From the NCBI RefSeq assembly GCF_033366695.1, contig NZ_JAOBTQ010000001.1, forward strand, positions 186,001-250,000: a DNA stretch of 64,000 bases, given 5' to 3'. Numbering within the stretch: position 1 is the first letter of the stretch; the number at the start of each line of letters is the position of its first letter. The position numbers were made by a program, and so were the translations under genes. The DNA comes from Streptomyces sp. SCL15-4 (GTDB taxonomy: Bacteria > Actinomycetota > Actinomycetes > Streptomycetales > Streptomycetaceae). Shown here piece after piece: positions 18,101 to 26,800 of this stretch. The notes under the pieces are model-generated. The model was not told the DNA's origin and searched no databases. It worked only from the letters and a program-made list of their open reading frames with translations.

Positions 18101-21100
18101 CGTTCGACGAGGACCTTCGCGAGCCGCCGGGAGCGGGCGAGCAGCTGTCCGTAGGTGATGTCCGTGCCTTCGTGCGTCAGAGCCACGGCCTCGGGCCGGC
18201 GCCCGGCGGTCTGCCGGACCAGTTCGTGGACGGTGGTCTCCCGGTACGCGGCGTCGGTCGCGTTCCAGACCGCCAGTTGGGTGTGGCGTTCGTCGTCGGT
18301 CAGCGGGTCCAGGTCGCCGAGCGCGGTGTGCGGCCGCTTCGCGAGCTGCCGCAGGACCGCCGTGAAGTGCTCCGCGAGGGCGGCGATCTGGTCGTGGTCG
18401 AAGTAGCGGCTGTTGAAGACGAGGACGCCCCGGTGGCCGCCGTCCTCCCCGCGCAGCACGAGGTGCAGGTCGTACTTGCCGTAGCCGCCCGCGAGGCCGG
18501 CCTCCTCCTGCGGCCCGGTTTCGTCGAGGACCGTGACGAGGACGTCGAACAGGGCGGTGCGGCTCATGTCCTTGACCGGGTCGATCCGGCGTACCAGTTC
18601 GTCGAACTGTGCGTGCTCGTGCCGTCGGGCGTGCGCGCGCTCGGCCGCGACCGCGGTCGCCAGCCGGTCGAAGGTGAGGTCCGGCTGCGCCTCGAAGCGC
18701 AGCGGCAGCAGGTTGGACAGGGGACCGACGATGTGGCGGTCGGCGTCGCGGCGTCCCGGGTGGGTCAGACCCAGCACCAAGTCGGTCTGTCCGGTGTACC
18801 AGCCGAGGACGGCGGTGAAGGCGGCCAGCAGCACGTCCACGGGGGCTACGCCGAGTCCTTCGGCGAGCGTGCCGACCGCTGTGTCCGGCGGCACCGAGAA
18901 GCCGACCGTGGCCTCCTCGTAGACGTGGACGGCGTCGCGCTGACGCCGTTCGGGCAGGCGCAGGGGTTCGGGCGGAGGGCTGAGCACGGCGGCGCGTGCC
19001 TCGATGTCCGCGCGCCGCGCCTCTTCCGGTATCGCCTCGTGCCAGGCGTTGAAGCTGCTGGGTTCGGGGAGGTCGCCGAGGAGCTGCCGGGCGAGGAGCC
19101 GCAGCGAGTGGTCGTCCGCGACGGCCTGGTGGGCGGTCAGCGCCAGCCAGGCCGAGCCGTCTTCGTGCGGCAGCACGGTGACGCGCAGCAGCGGGCCGTC
19201 GACCAGGTCGAACGGTGCGGTGGCCACCGCGCGCAGCGCTTCTGGGCCGGTGCCGGCGGGCAGCCACTCCGGGCGCACCGGGACGGTCTCGTGGATGCGC
19301 TGCACCACCTGGCCGTCCACGTGGTCGAACGTGGTGCGCAGCGCCTCGTGCGCCCGCACCACCGCCGAGACAGCGGCGTCCAGCCGGGACCGCTCGGGGG
19401 TTTCGGGAAGCCGCAGCACGAGTCTCAGGTTGTGGTAGGTCGGCGCCGCCGGATAGATCTCCCCGTTCTCGAACCGGTCCACGAACCACATGCGCTGCTG
19501 GTGGGGGGAGGCGGGCCGGACGAGGACGGCGGGTGCTGTCCCCGGGGCGGCACGGTCCGGCTCGGACGGCACGGGGTCCGCGGCCGGCAGGTCGTCGGTC
19601 TCCTGCGGGACGGCGGCCGGAGCCACCGCTGCCGTGAAGTCGTGCAGGCGGGGGTGGTCGAACAGGGTCCGGATCGACGCCGCCTCGGCGTCGTAGAACC
19701 TGTTGACCGCGAGCACCAGCTTCTCCGCCAGCAGGGAGTGTCCCCCCAGCTCGAAGAACGAGTCTTCCGGGCCGATCTCCCGTACGCCGAGCACGTCGGC
19801 CCACAGACGGGCCATCTCCGTCACCGACTCGTCCGCGGCCCGCTCCGCGGAAGGGCCGGGCCGTGTCTGTTCGACGCGTCCGGGGTCTGCCTTCAAGTCC
19901 CACCGGACGTCGATCAGCGGCGTGTCGGGGTTCGTGGCGACCGCGTCGAGTATGGAGCGGTAGTCGTGCGCGAGTTCGGCTATGCGGGTGGGGCCGACGG
20001 CTCCGGTCGGGTCCTTCCACAGCACGTGGGTGCCGGCGCTGTCCTCTCGCACCATCGTCGCCAGGACGAAACCGGCGGAGCTCTCCATGCCGAGCAGCCG
20101 CAGCGATGCCCGGTGCTCGCCGTGGTGCAGCGGCAGATCCTGCACATCGACCCCGGACCGCAGGCCGGCGTTCCAGACCTGGAACACCGTCTGGTGGGTG
20201 CGTGCCCCCGCTTCCGGCCCGGTGAGGCCCGCCGCCCGGATGATCGCCGGCAGTGGCAGGTTCCCGTGCGCGACAGCGTCCCTCACGCGACCGTGGACAC
20301 GGCGCGCCAGCGAGGCGTAGGTGTCGTCCGCCGTGGGCCGGTCCAGTACCGGCAGGGGGTTCACGAAGTCCCAGACGAGTTCGCGCAGTGACGCCGAGGA
20401 CCGGCCGTGGTACGGCACGAACGACAGGACGTCCGAGCCTCCGCCGTAGCGGCGCAGCAGCGCGAAGTAGCCTCCCAGGAGCACCGAGGTGTAGGAGACG
20501 CCGATCTCGGTGGCGCGTAACCGCAGCCGGGCGGCGAGTTCCGCGGGTATCAGCTCCTCCAGCACGGTGTACTGCGCCTCGTCCACGCTCGGCGGCAGCC
20601 GGAAGTCGAAGTCCCGTCCGCCCAGCGTCCGACGCCAGTACTCCCGGTCGGACGCGCCTTCCGGACCGTCGGCCAGCGCGTGCGACCGCTCGGCGTAGCG
20701 CACCAGTTCGCCGTGGTCGGGAGCGACCGGAGTGGCACCCGCGTACGTCTCGCTCAGCGCCTCCAGGAGTACGAGGATCGACGCGCCGTCGAACACCAGG
20801 TGGTGCACGGCCAGGACCAGGACGGTGAAGTCCGCGCCCCGGAGCAGTTCCACCCGGGCGAGCGGTCCGCGGCGCAGGTTGAACGGCCGTTGCCAGCTCC
20901 GGCGTACGGCCTCGTCCCTGGGGAGGTCCGTCGTCGTCTCCGTCACCGGGATCTCCGGGCCGCCCGAGCGGTCCAGCACCAGTCCGCCCGGTGTGGCCAG
21001 TACCCGGCCGCGGAGCTGGGGATAGAGCTCGCCGATCGCCCTGACCGCCTCACGGAGGCGTGCCACGTCGAGCGAGCCGGTCACTTCGAACGGCGTCGGG

Positions 21101-21192
21101 ATGATGTTCGTCCAGGCGGCCGGGTCACGTTTCCACGCGACCCAGATGGCTTCCTGTCCGACCGAAAGCGGGACCTGCTTCGGGTCACTCAC
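15151..21192 (-). CDS. NRPS-1: C-PCP-C*-A(Thr)-PCP-C
   Basis: The 2013-aa non-ribosomal peptide synthetase has these domains: C1 (about 8-440; AVHHLVFDG, H130/H131, D135); PCP1 (about 455-520; GGHSL, S486); C2 (about 560-955), whose HHxxxDG motif reads AHQAVADD (H688, Q689, D693, D694); A (about 990-1465; YTSGTTGKPKG, YGITETT); PCP2 (S1521); and a complete terminal C3 (H1708/H1709, D1713). The specificity residues read D1174, F1175, W1178, N1217, I1244, G1246, M1270, V1278, H1279, K1462, the classical threonine code. The first module has no A domain. The GTG start has GAGG 5 nt upstream. With NRPS-2 and the PKS it should build an acyl/peptidyl-Thr-X chain. Confidence 0.95.
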   Translation of the reverse strand: MSDPKQVPLSVGQEAIWVAWKRDPAAWTNIIPTPFEVTGSLDVARLREAVRAIGELYPQLRGRVLATPGGLVLDRSGGPEIPVTETTTDLPRDEAVRRSWQRPFNLRRGPLARVELLRGADFTVLVLAVHHLVFDGASILVLLEALSETYAGATPVAPDHGELVRYAERSHALADGPEGASDREYWRRTLGGRDFDFRLPPSVDEAQYTVLEELIPAELAARLRLRATEIGVSYTSVLLGGYFALLRRYGGGSDVLSFVPYHGRSSASLRELVWDFVNPLPVLDRPTADDTYASLARRVHGRVRDAVAHGNLPLPAIIRAAGLTGPEAGARTHQTVFQVWNAGLRSGVDVQDLPLHHGEHRASLRLLGMESSAGFVLATMVREDSAGTHVLWKDPTGAVGPTRIAELAHDYRSILDAVATNPDTPLIDVRWDLKADPGRVEQTRPGPSAERAADESVTEMARLWADVLGVREIGPEDSFFELGGHSLLAEKLVLAVNRFYDAEAASIRTLFDHPRLHDFTAAVAPAAVPQETDDLPAADPVPSEPDRAAPGTAPAVLVRPASPHQQRMWFVDRFENGEIYPAAPTYHNLRLVLRLPETPERSRLDAAVSAVVRAHEALRTTFDHVDGQVVQRIHETVPVRPEWLPAGTGPEALRAVATAPFDLVDGPLLRVTVLPHEDGSAWLALTAHQAVADDHSLRLLARQLLGDLPEPSSFNAWHEAIPEEARRADIEARAAVLSPPPEPLRLPERRQRDAVHVYEEATVGFSVPPDTAVGTLAEGLGVAPVDVLLAAFTAVLGWYTGQTDLVLGLTHPGRRDADRHIVGPLSNLLPLRFEAQPDLTFDRLATAVAAERAHARRHEHAQFDELVRRIDPVKDMSRTALFDVLVTVLDETGPQEEAGLAGGYGKYDLHLVLRGEDGGHRGVLVFNSRYFDHDQIAALAEHFTAVLRQLAKRPHTALGDLDPLTDDERHTQLAVWNATDAAYRETTVHELVRQTAGRRPEAVALTHEGTDITYGQLLARSRRLAKVLVERGVRPGELVALLLPRGPRQIEAILAVLFAGAAYLPVDPAGPRERAAFILNDSGTRLAVTPDGAGIPGFSGATVAVDAEPGADYDLPPVAADAPAYCIYTSGTTGKPKGVVITHRNLVRLVTNERFPFVFGPSDVWTMFHSYAFDFSVWEIFGALVHGGRLVLVTEEQARDPEQFWTLLQREGVTVLNQTPSAFGRIAGREPATPKGLTRLRYVIFGGEALRPAILGDWLERRPHVRLVNMYGITETTVHASIHTVTRADVEADASVIGRPIPTTRLLLLDRLTGRRLLPVGAVGEIHVGGDGVAGGYAGRPELTSQRFVESPFGDGKLFRSGDLARYRPDGALEFIGRADDQVQLRGYRIEPGEVRAALLEHPQVHDAAVLTEPDRLIGVVATTAPLTRRDLYDHLLAKVPGYMIPGEFRTVPEIPLTTNGKVDEEALRRQPGTLPADHAAAEPVTAGSGTAAVLGQLWSELLGVSSVKPDDSFFALGGHSINAVSLIARIQQHFGVKLPMRALFEHFRLSALAALVDRQLVDRAPAVTPDAATAADQMPAAGPLQRQLWLAEQVEERSRNTVVLSWKAEGPLDLAVLNRALAGLVAGHEILRTAFVTDGGALRQVIREPWQPRIELVFVADPAEPDEELAQWLEETAAQPFDLESGRLLRFAVADLGHSHALLVCAHHLVIDGESVPTLLSELDRYYRAVADGVPAEPPRTQYREFAATGEAARGGERQRRDLDFWSERLDGVDSTVEFPEPPATPEPDGAVTVPLPAGLGQRLRHLQTRHSVSWFMVVGAALVTALHRWTGQTALTVGVPAVQPDRGAFPDLIGPTLNTVVLRSDVTANSSLGDVLAALRTETLDAFAHGDAPFEDVLQRLAPVRRPGRSPYTDVTLNMNLRSDRKAELGGTYLRPVFLDRLGAREAKTGITLTVAEEDGELTAVLSYQGTRVSAKQAGVLAAAVGDILVGLADAPERALAEPVNAHRPWK

Positions 21193-21610
21193 ATGTGCCT
21201 CATTTCCGCGTCGTGTCCGGCTTCTCCCGCGCCGCCCGGTACTCGTTCGGCGCGGCGCGGTCAGGTCGGTCCGTGGCGGACAGCCGGATGTGGGGGGCGT
21301 TGACGCGCTGCCGCGCGCAACGACGGGAGACGTCCGCCGGCCCTTGTGCGTCGGCATCGGTGGCTCTTCTCGCTCGGGCGAGGACCGAGGCCATGGGCAG
21401 ACGGGTACGGGGCGAAGCGGCGGCTCTCCGGGCTCTCTGCCCGGACGTTGTGAGCGGCGCCGCGCCGGCGAGCAGTTCGTGGGCGTGCTCAGGCCGCGGG
21501 TGACTGCTGGTGGTGCTTTCCCGGTCAGGGTTCCGACGTCGGACGGGCCAGGTCTCTATGGAAGTCCCGTGGCTTCATGTCTCACCCCCTCTGCTCGTTC
21601 CGTCGTTGGA
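21193..21610. other. 418-bp gap between the Asn-synthetase-like gene and NRPS-1
   Basis: Read on the minus strand, this gap contains a possible 17-codon ORF (21525-21578), a 7-bp hairpin (TCCGGGC at 21427-21433, GCCCGGA at 21439-21445) and an open 64-codon frame (21200-21394) without a ribosome-binding site, ending just before the NRPS-1 start. A separate promoter for NRPS-1 could lie here; I see no convincing -10/-35 pair. Confidence 0.4.
21525..21578 (-). CDS. Possible 17-aa leader peptide upstream of NRPS-1
   Basis: The frame MKPRDFHRDLARPTSEP is preceded by a strong GAGGGGG sequence close to its ATG. It lies between the Asn-synthetase-like gene and NRPS-1, followed about 80 nt later by a short hairpin. 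The layout resembles a leader peptide, but codon content gives no clear attenuation signal. Confidence 0.25.
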   Translation of the reverse strand: MKPRDFHRDLARPTSEP

Positions 21611-23401
21611 TCACAGCTGAATCCGCACGTCCAGCCGCCTGAGCCACGCATCGAGCTGCAACACCATCTCGATGTCCGCACGGCCGAGCCAGCCACCACG
21701 GTCGAGCCGGCTCGGCTCGTCGACGACAGCGGCGGCGGCACGGCGGTCCAGCAGCGCGTGCACAGGGGCCGCCGAGTCGTCCAACAGCGCACGGAGGCGG
21801 TTCAGGAGAGCCGATTTGTAGTACGTGTCGTAGGTGATGGGGTAGGGCACCTTCGGCCGGGTGAGCACCGACTCCGGGACCAGGTCGCGCCCGAGGGCGC
21901 GCAGGAGGCTCTTCTCCCTTCCGTCGAAGGACTTCGCCTGCGCCGGCAAGTGGTACACGGCCGACACCACCTGAGGGTCGGCGAACGGAAAGCGCACCTG
22001 CAGCCCGGCCGCCGTCGATATCCGCTCCGAGTGGAGCACCGTCTGCTCGAGCAGCCGGGTGATGGTCAGGTGATCGATCTCGCGGGCGAGGCGGTCGGTG
22101 CGGGACGCACCCGGCGGGTGCCGCACCTCGGCGACCGCCTCGCGGAACAGCGAGTCGATCCAGCCGGACACGTCGATGGCGGAGAGCAGGCCGGCGTCGA
22201 ACAGCCCGGCACCGATGCCGTACGGCAGACCGAAACGCCGGGAACGCTCGATCCAGGGAAACGATGTCAGGGCACGGGTGGGGTCGGGATCCCCGCCGAG
22301 CCCGGTGAACACCGCGTCCGCGCCTTCCCCGCTGAGGACCACCGGCACCGTCTTCGCGACCCGGCGTCCGAAGACGTACGGCGTGATGTTCTTGTCGCCG
22401 AACGGGGTCGGGTGGTCCTTGGCCGCGGCCACCTCGGCCAGCAGTCCGGGTTCGGAGAGCCGGCGGGGGTCGATCTCGGCCTCATGATGCTCGCACCCCA
22501 GGAAGTCGACGACCTCCTGCGCGTACGGCCGGTCCGGAACCGGGACGCCGGTCTGGTCGAACACGACCGTGAAGGTCCGCGGGGGGTGTTTCGCGAGGCC
22601 GGCGGTGAGGCCGGTCAGCACACTGGAGTCCAGTCCTCCGGACAGCAGCACGGCGGGCTCGGCGTCGCCCAGCGCGCGACGCACCGCGTCCTCCAGCAGT
22701 TCCCTGACCCGCTCGACGGGGCGGCCCTGTGCGTCCTCCGGTGGATCCTGAAGGGACCAGTAACGCGCCTCGGAGCCGGCCCCGCCGGCCCGGAACTCGA
22801 CCGTGGTTCCCGGCACCACCTCCCGCACGCCCGCGAGCACGCCGCGCCCCGGCGGACGCAGTTGCGTGATCAGCGCGCTCAGGCCGTCGGCGGTGAGCCG
22901 GGGCCGGACCCACGGGTGCCGCGCGAGAGTGGCGAGGTCGGAAGAGAACAGCAGGCCGTTCTCGGTCACCAGATAGCTGAGCGGCTTGATGCCGAGGCGG
23001 TCGCGTCCCAGCAGCACCCGGTCCGCGTCCAGCACCGCGAACGCGAAGTCGCCCTGGAACCGCTCGACAGCGGCCCGCCCCCACTTGAGGTAGGCGTGGG
23101 CCACCAATTCCGAGGGCGAGCAGCCCGGGCGTACCGCCAGCGAGGCCGCGAGGCCGGTGGCGTTGGCGAGGTAACCGTCGAAGACGACCGCCACCGGCGG
23201 GGCCCCGGCGCGCTCGAGCACCGCCGGCCCTCTCGGCCCGGTCCACGTGGGGCCGACCGTCTGCACGAGGGCGGCGTTCTCGTGCCGCCATATCCCGTGT
23301 CCGTCCCTGCCGCGCACGGCCAGATCCGTGATCACGCGGCGGAAGTCCGCTTCGCGCACCTCGGCCCTGGAATAAGCCGACCATCCGGCAAAACTAGACA
23401 T
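21611..23401 (-). CDS. Asparagine-synthetase-like amide-forming enzyme lacking the glutaminase cysteine
   Basis: The 596-aa protein has the two-domain layout of AsnB: an N-terminal Ntn-type domain (about 1-200) and an ATP-pyrophosphatase synthetase domain (about 230-560) with PP-loop SGGLDSS (254-260) and the later LSGEGADAVFTGLGGD block. It begins MSSFAGW where glutamine-dependent AsnB begins MCGIAGW, so the nucleophile Cys2 is Ser. Loss of this Cys is typical of family members that do not use glutamine, such as beta-lactam synthetases and lasso-peptide cyclases. It could therefore close an amide or activate a carboxylate in the pathway. The ATG at 23401 has GAGG upstream. It is divergent from the PKS gene. 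Confidence 0.85.
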   Translation of the reverse strand: MSSFAGWSAYSRAEVREADFRRVITDLAVRGRDGHGIWRHENAALVQTVGPTWTGPRGPAVLERAGAPPVAVVFDGYLANATGLAASLAVRPGCSPSELVAHAYLKWGRAAVERFQGDFAFAVLDADRVLLGRDRLGIKPLSYLVTENGLLFSSDLATLARHPWVRPRLTADGLSALITQLRPPGRGVLAGVREVVPGTTVEFRAGGAGSEARYWSLQDPPEDAQGRPVERVRELLEDAVRRALGDAEPAVLLSGGLDSSVLTGLTAGLAKHPPRTFTVVFDQTGVPVPDRPYAQEVVDFLGCEHHEAEIDPRRLSEPGLLAEVAAAKDHPTPFGDKNITPYVFGRRVAKTVPVVLSGEGADAVFTGLGGDPDPTRALTSFPWIERSRRFGLPYGIGAGLFDAGLLSAIDVSGWIDSLFREAVAEVRHPPGASRTDRLAREIDHLTITRLLEQTVLHSERISTAAGLQVRFPFADPQVVSAVYHLPAQAKSFDGREKSLLRALGRDLVPESVLTRPKVPYPITYDTYYKSALLNRLRALLDDSAAPVHALLDRRAAAAVVDEPSRLDRGGWLGRADIEMVLQLDAWLRRLDVRIQL

Positions 23402-23870
23402 GGTGACCTCGTCGAGATTCTACAGACTCACGTAATTCACCGGAGTCGAATGACATCCGCATCCGCATCATCCGCCTGTCATGAGCGCCACGCTCAGGCC
23501 GTCACTTCCTGGAACCTCACGGGAACCTATCCCGATCAGCCGCCGGTAATGTTGCGGGAACATTAAAATAATTGGAACGTACAGGCAAACACTCGGTGCG
23601 CCCGCCACCAGGCCTTGAGCACTCCGCCTTCAAAAGCGACAGTTCGTATGCGAAGATCCACAAAGGCGAACTATTGCGACAAGTTAACACCCTGTGAGGC
23701 GACGGCCGGAATGCACTGGTAATAGCGCACGAGCGAGATCGTTCTGGGGTTGACACGGATTCATTCCTTGCAATACTGGATCACTCGACGGGGGATGAGT
23801 AATGCGCCGCAATGTCTTGGCGGCGGGCGGGCGCGACGAACAGGTACGCCGCATAACTTACGGAGATCCG
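23402..23870. promoter_or_regulatory. Divergent promoter region of the biosynthetic cluster
   Basis: This 469-bp region between the Asn-synthetase-like and PKS genes includes an unusually AT-rich patch (about 23548-23585, around AACATTAAAATAATTGG). It should hold promoters for both directions. I could identify only the plus-strand one at 23750. Confidence 0.65.
23750..23779 (+). promoter_or_regulatory. Candidate promoter of the PKS operon
   Basis: A perfect -35 TTGACA (23750-23755) is followed by -10-like hexamers AATACT (23772-23777, 16-bp spacing) or TACTGG (23774-23779, 18-bp spacing). The PKS start codon is about 90 bp downstream. Confidence 0.6.
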
Positions 23871-26800
23871 ATGACGCAGGAAAACTCTGTCGCCGTAGTC
23901 GGGTTAAGTTGCCGTTTCCCCGGTGCCCACAACGCCGAGGAGTACTGGAGAAACCTTTGCGCGGGCATCGACAGCATCAGCCACTTCGACCGGTCCGCAC
24001 TCGACGCGTCCGGACTCGACGCCGCCCTCGTCACGGATCCCCGGTTCGTTCCGGCGCGCGGAGTGGTGCCCGACGGTGAACTGTTCGACCGGGAGTTCTT
24101 CGGATACAGCGCCGCCGAGGCGGCCACGATGGACCCGCAGCACCGCGTCTTCCTGGAGTGCGCCGCACAGGCCCTGGACGACGCGGGCATCGATCCGGAC
24201 CGGTCGGGGAAGTGGACGGGCTTGTTCGCGGGCGGCGACCACACGCCCGCGCCGGCGGCGGGCACCGTCGACACCGCCACGGCCACCCAGCGTCTGATCG
24301 GGCGGGAGAAGGACTTCCTGGCCACCCGGGCCGCTTACAAACTTGATCTGCGCGGCCCGGCGATCACTGTGCAGACAGCCTGCTCGACCGGGCTGGTGGC
24401 GGTCCACCAGGCGTGTCAGGCACTGCTCGGCCACGAGTGCGACGTGGCTCTCGCCGGAGCCACCACGCTTCACCTGCCGCAGGTCGGCGGCCATCTCCAC
24501 CAGGAGGGGTCGATCCTCTCCGCGGACGGCCGCTGCCGCGCCTTCGACGCCGACGCCTCCGGCACCGTCAACAGCGGCGGAGTGGGAGTCGTCGCGCTGA
24601 AACGCCTCACCGACGCGCTGGAGAACGGCGACCGGATCATCGCCGTGATCCGGGGATCGGCGGTGAACAACGACGGCCGGGAGAAGGTCGGTTACACGGC
24701 GCCCTCGGTGGCGGGACAGCGGGACGTGATCAGGATGGCGCTGGCCCGGGCGGGCGTCTCCTCCGACGAGATCGGTTATGCGGAGGCGCACGGCACCGGC
24801 ACCCCCGTCGGAGACCCGGTCGAAGTGGCCGCGCTGACCGCGGCGTTCGCCGCCGAGAGCGAGGGCTCCCGGACCGGTCCCTGCCTGCTCGGCACCGTGA
24901 AGGCCAACATCGGCCATACCGGCGCCGCGGCGGGCATCGCCGGCCTGATCAAGACCTCGCTCATGCTGCACCACCGCGTCTTCGTCCCGACCCCGCACTT
25001 CTCCCGCCCCAATCCCGCCCTGGACCTCGACGCGTCACCGTTCCGGGTCAGCACCGAGTACCGTCCCTGGGAGCAGGCCGGTCCACGGCTCGCCGGCGTC
25101 AGCTCCTTCGGCATCGGCGGCACCAACGCCCATCTCGTCCTGGAGGAACCGCCCCGCACCGAGCCGGGCGGCCTCGACGAGGCGGACGGAGCACACGCGC
25201 TCTGCCTCTCCGCCGCCACCCCCGAGGCGCTGCACACGATGCGCACCCGGCTGGCCGACCGGTTCGACGCGGCCGACGCGCCCCGGCCGGTGGACGCGGC
25301 ACGGACCCTGGCCGCGCGCCGGCGCTTCCCGTACCGCCTGTCGGTCGTCGCCGGGAACGCCGCCGAGGCCGCCGCGCTGCTGCGGGACACCGACCGGACC
25401 ACCCAGGCCGTGGCAGCTCCCCGGGTGGCCTTCCTCTTCCCCGGGCAGGGCGCTCTGCAAGCCGGTCACGGACAGGCCGCCCACGAACTGCTCCCGGTCT
25501 TCCGCGAGGTCTTCGAGGCCTGCCGGGCCCACGTCCGGGCCCACCACGACATCGACCTGGCACCGGCGCTGGACCCCGGGACCTCCCCCGACTGGTTCCT
25601 CGACACCCGCCACCAGCAACTCGGCCTGTTCGTCCACGGCTACGCGCTGGCCCGGCAACTGTCCGCCTGGGGCGTCACCCCCGAGGCCTCGCTGGGACAC
25701 AGCATCGGCGAGTACGCGGCCGTCGCGGCCGCCGGTGGCTGGGACTGGCGGGACGCGCTGGACCTCGTCCACGCGCGCGCGACCGCGATGCACCAGGCAC
25801 CGCCCGGCCGGATGCTCGTGGTGCGAGCACCGCTCGACGAGGTGGCGCCGCTGCTGGACGACCGTGTGTCGCTCGCCACGGTGGGGTCCGGTTACGTCGT
25901 CGTGTCCGGCCCGGCGGAACGGATCGAGGCGCTCGCCGCCGGCCGGCAGGCGGCAGGCACCGCGAGCCGGCTCCTGCCGACCGCGCACGCCTTCCATTCA
26001 CCGCTGATGGCGACCGCCGCCGAGGAGTTGCGGAAGGCCGTGGCCGCCGTGCCGGCGAAGGCGCCGCACCGGGCCTTGATCTCCGGACTCACCGGCGACT
26101 GGACGGACCCCCGGCAGGCGCAGGACCCCGACTACTGGGCCCGGCAGCTCACCGGCACCATCCGGCTGGACCTCGGGATGCGCACGCTCGCCGAGGGCGG
26201 CGTGCCGGTCCTGGTGGAGCTGGGTCCCGGTGACTCGCTGACCCGGGAGGCGCTCCGCCGGTCGGCGGACCTCGTCGCCGTCCCGCTCCTGGGCCGCTCC
26301 CCGTCCGATGAGCGCAGGAACCTGCTCGGCGCGCTCGCCCGGCTGTGGGAGGAAGGGGTGAGTGTGGACTGGGAGTCCCTGGCGCCCGTACGCGCCGGAC
26401 GGATCTGCTCCCTGCCGCCCCATCCGCTGGCCCGGACCGCCGTGCCGGCACCGCCCGCGGCACCGCCCGCGGCACCGTCCCGGCCACCGGCGGCCGCGCC
26501 GGTCACGGCCCCGTCCTCCTCGCACCGTACTCCGCGGGCCGTCACCCCGGTGTGGACGCAGACCGGTGCGGCCCGCCCCGACGCCTACGACGTGCTGCTG
26601 GCCGGAGACTCCGCCGGCCTCGGCGCGGCCCTGTCCGGTCACAAAGTCACCGCGGTCGCCTGGCAGCCCGGTGCCCTCGCGGCAGCGGCCGACGGCTTCG
26701 CGGTCCGGGCCGGACGGCGCCCGTTGGTGATCGCCGTCCCGCCGGAGCGGGAAGCGCCGCACGGTCCGGACGCGCCGGCCGTCGCCCCGGTGCTCGCCGA

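Noticed and set aside
21200..21394. 64-codon minus-strand frame just upstream of NRPS-1
   Set aside because: It has no ribosome-binding site and an Arg/Ala-rich composition typical of chance GC-rich frames. It does not resemble MbtH.
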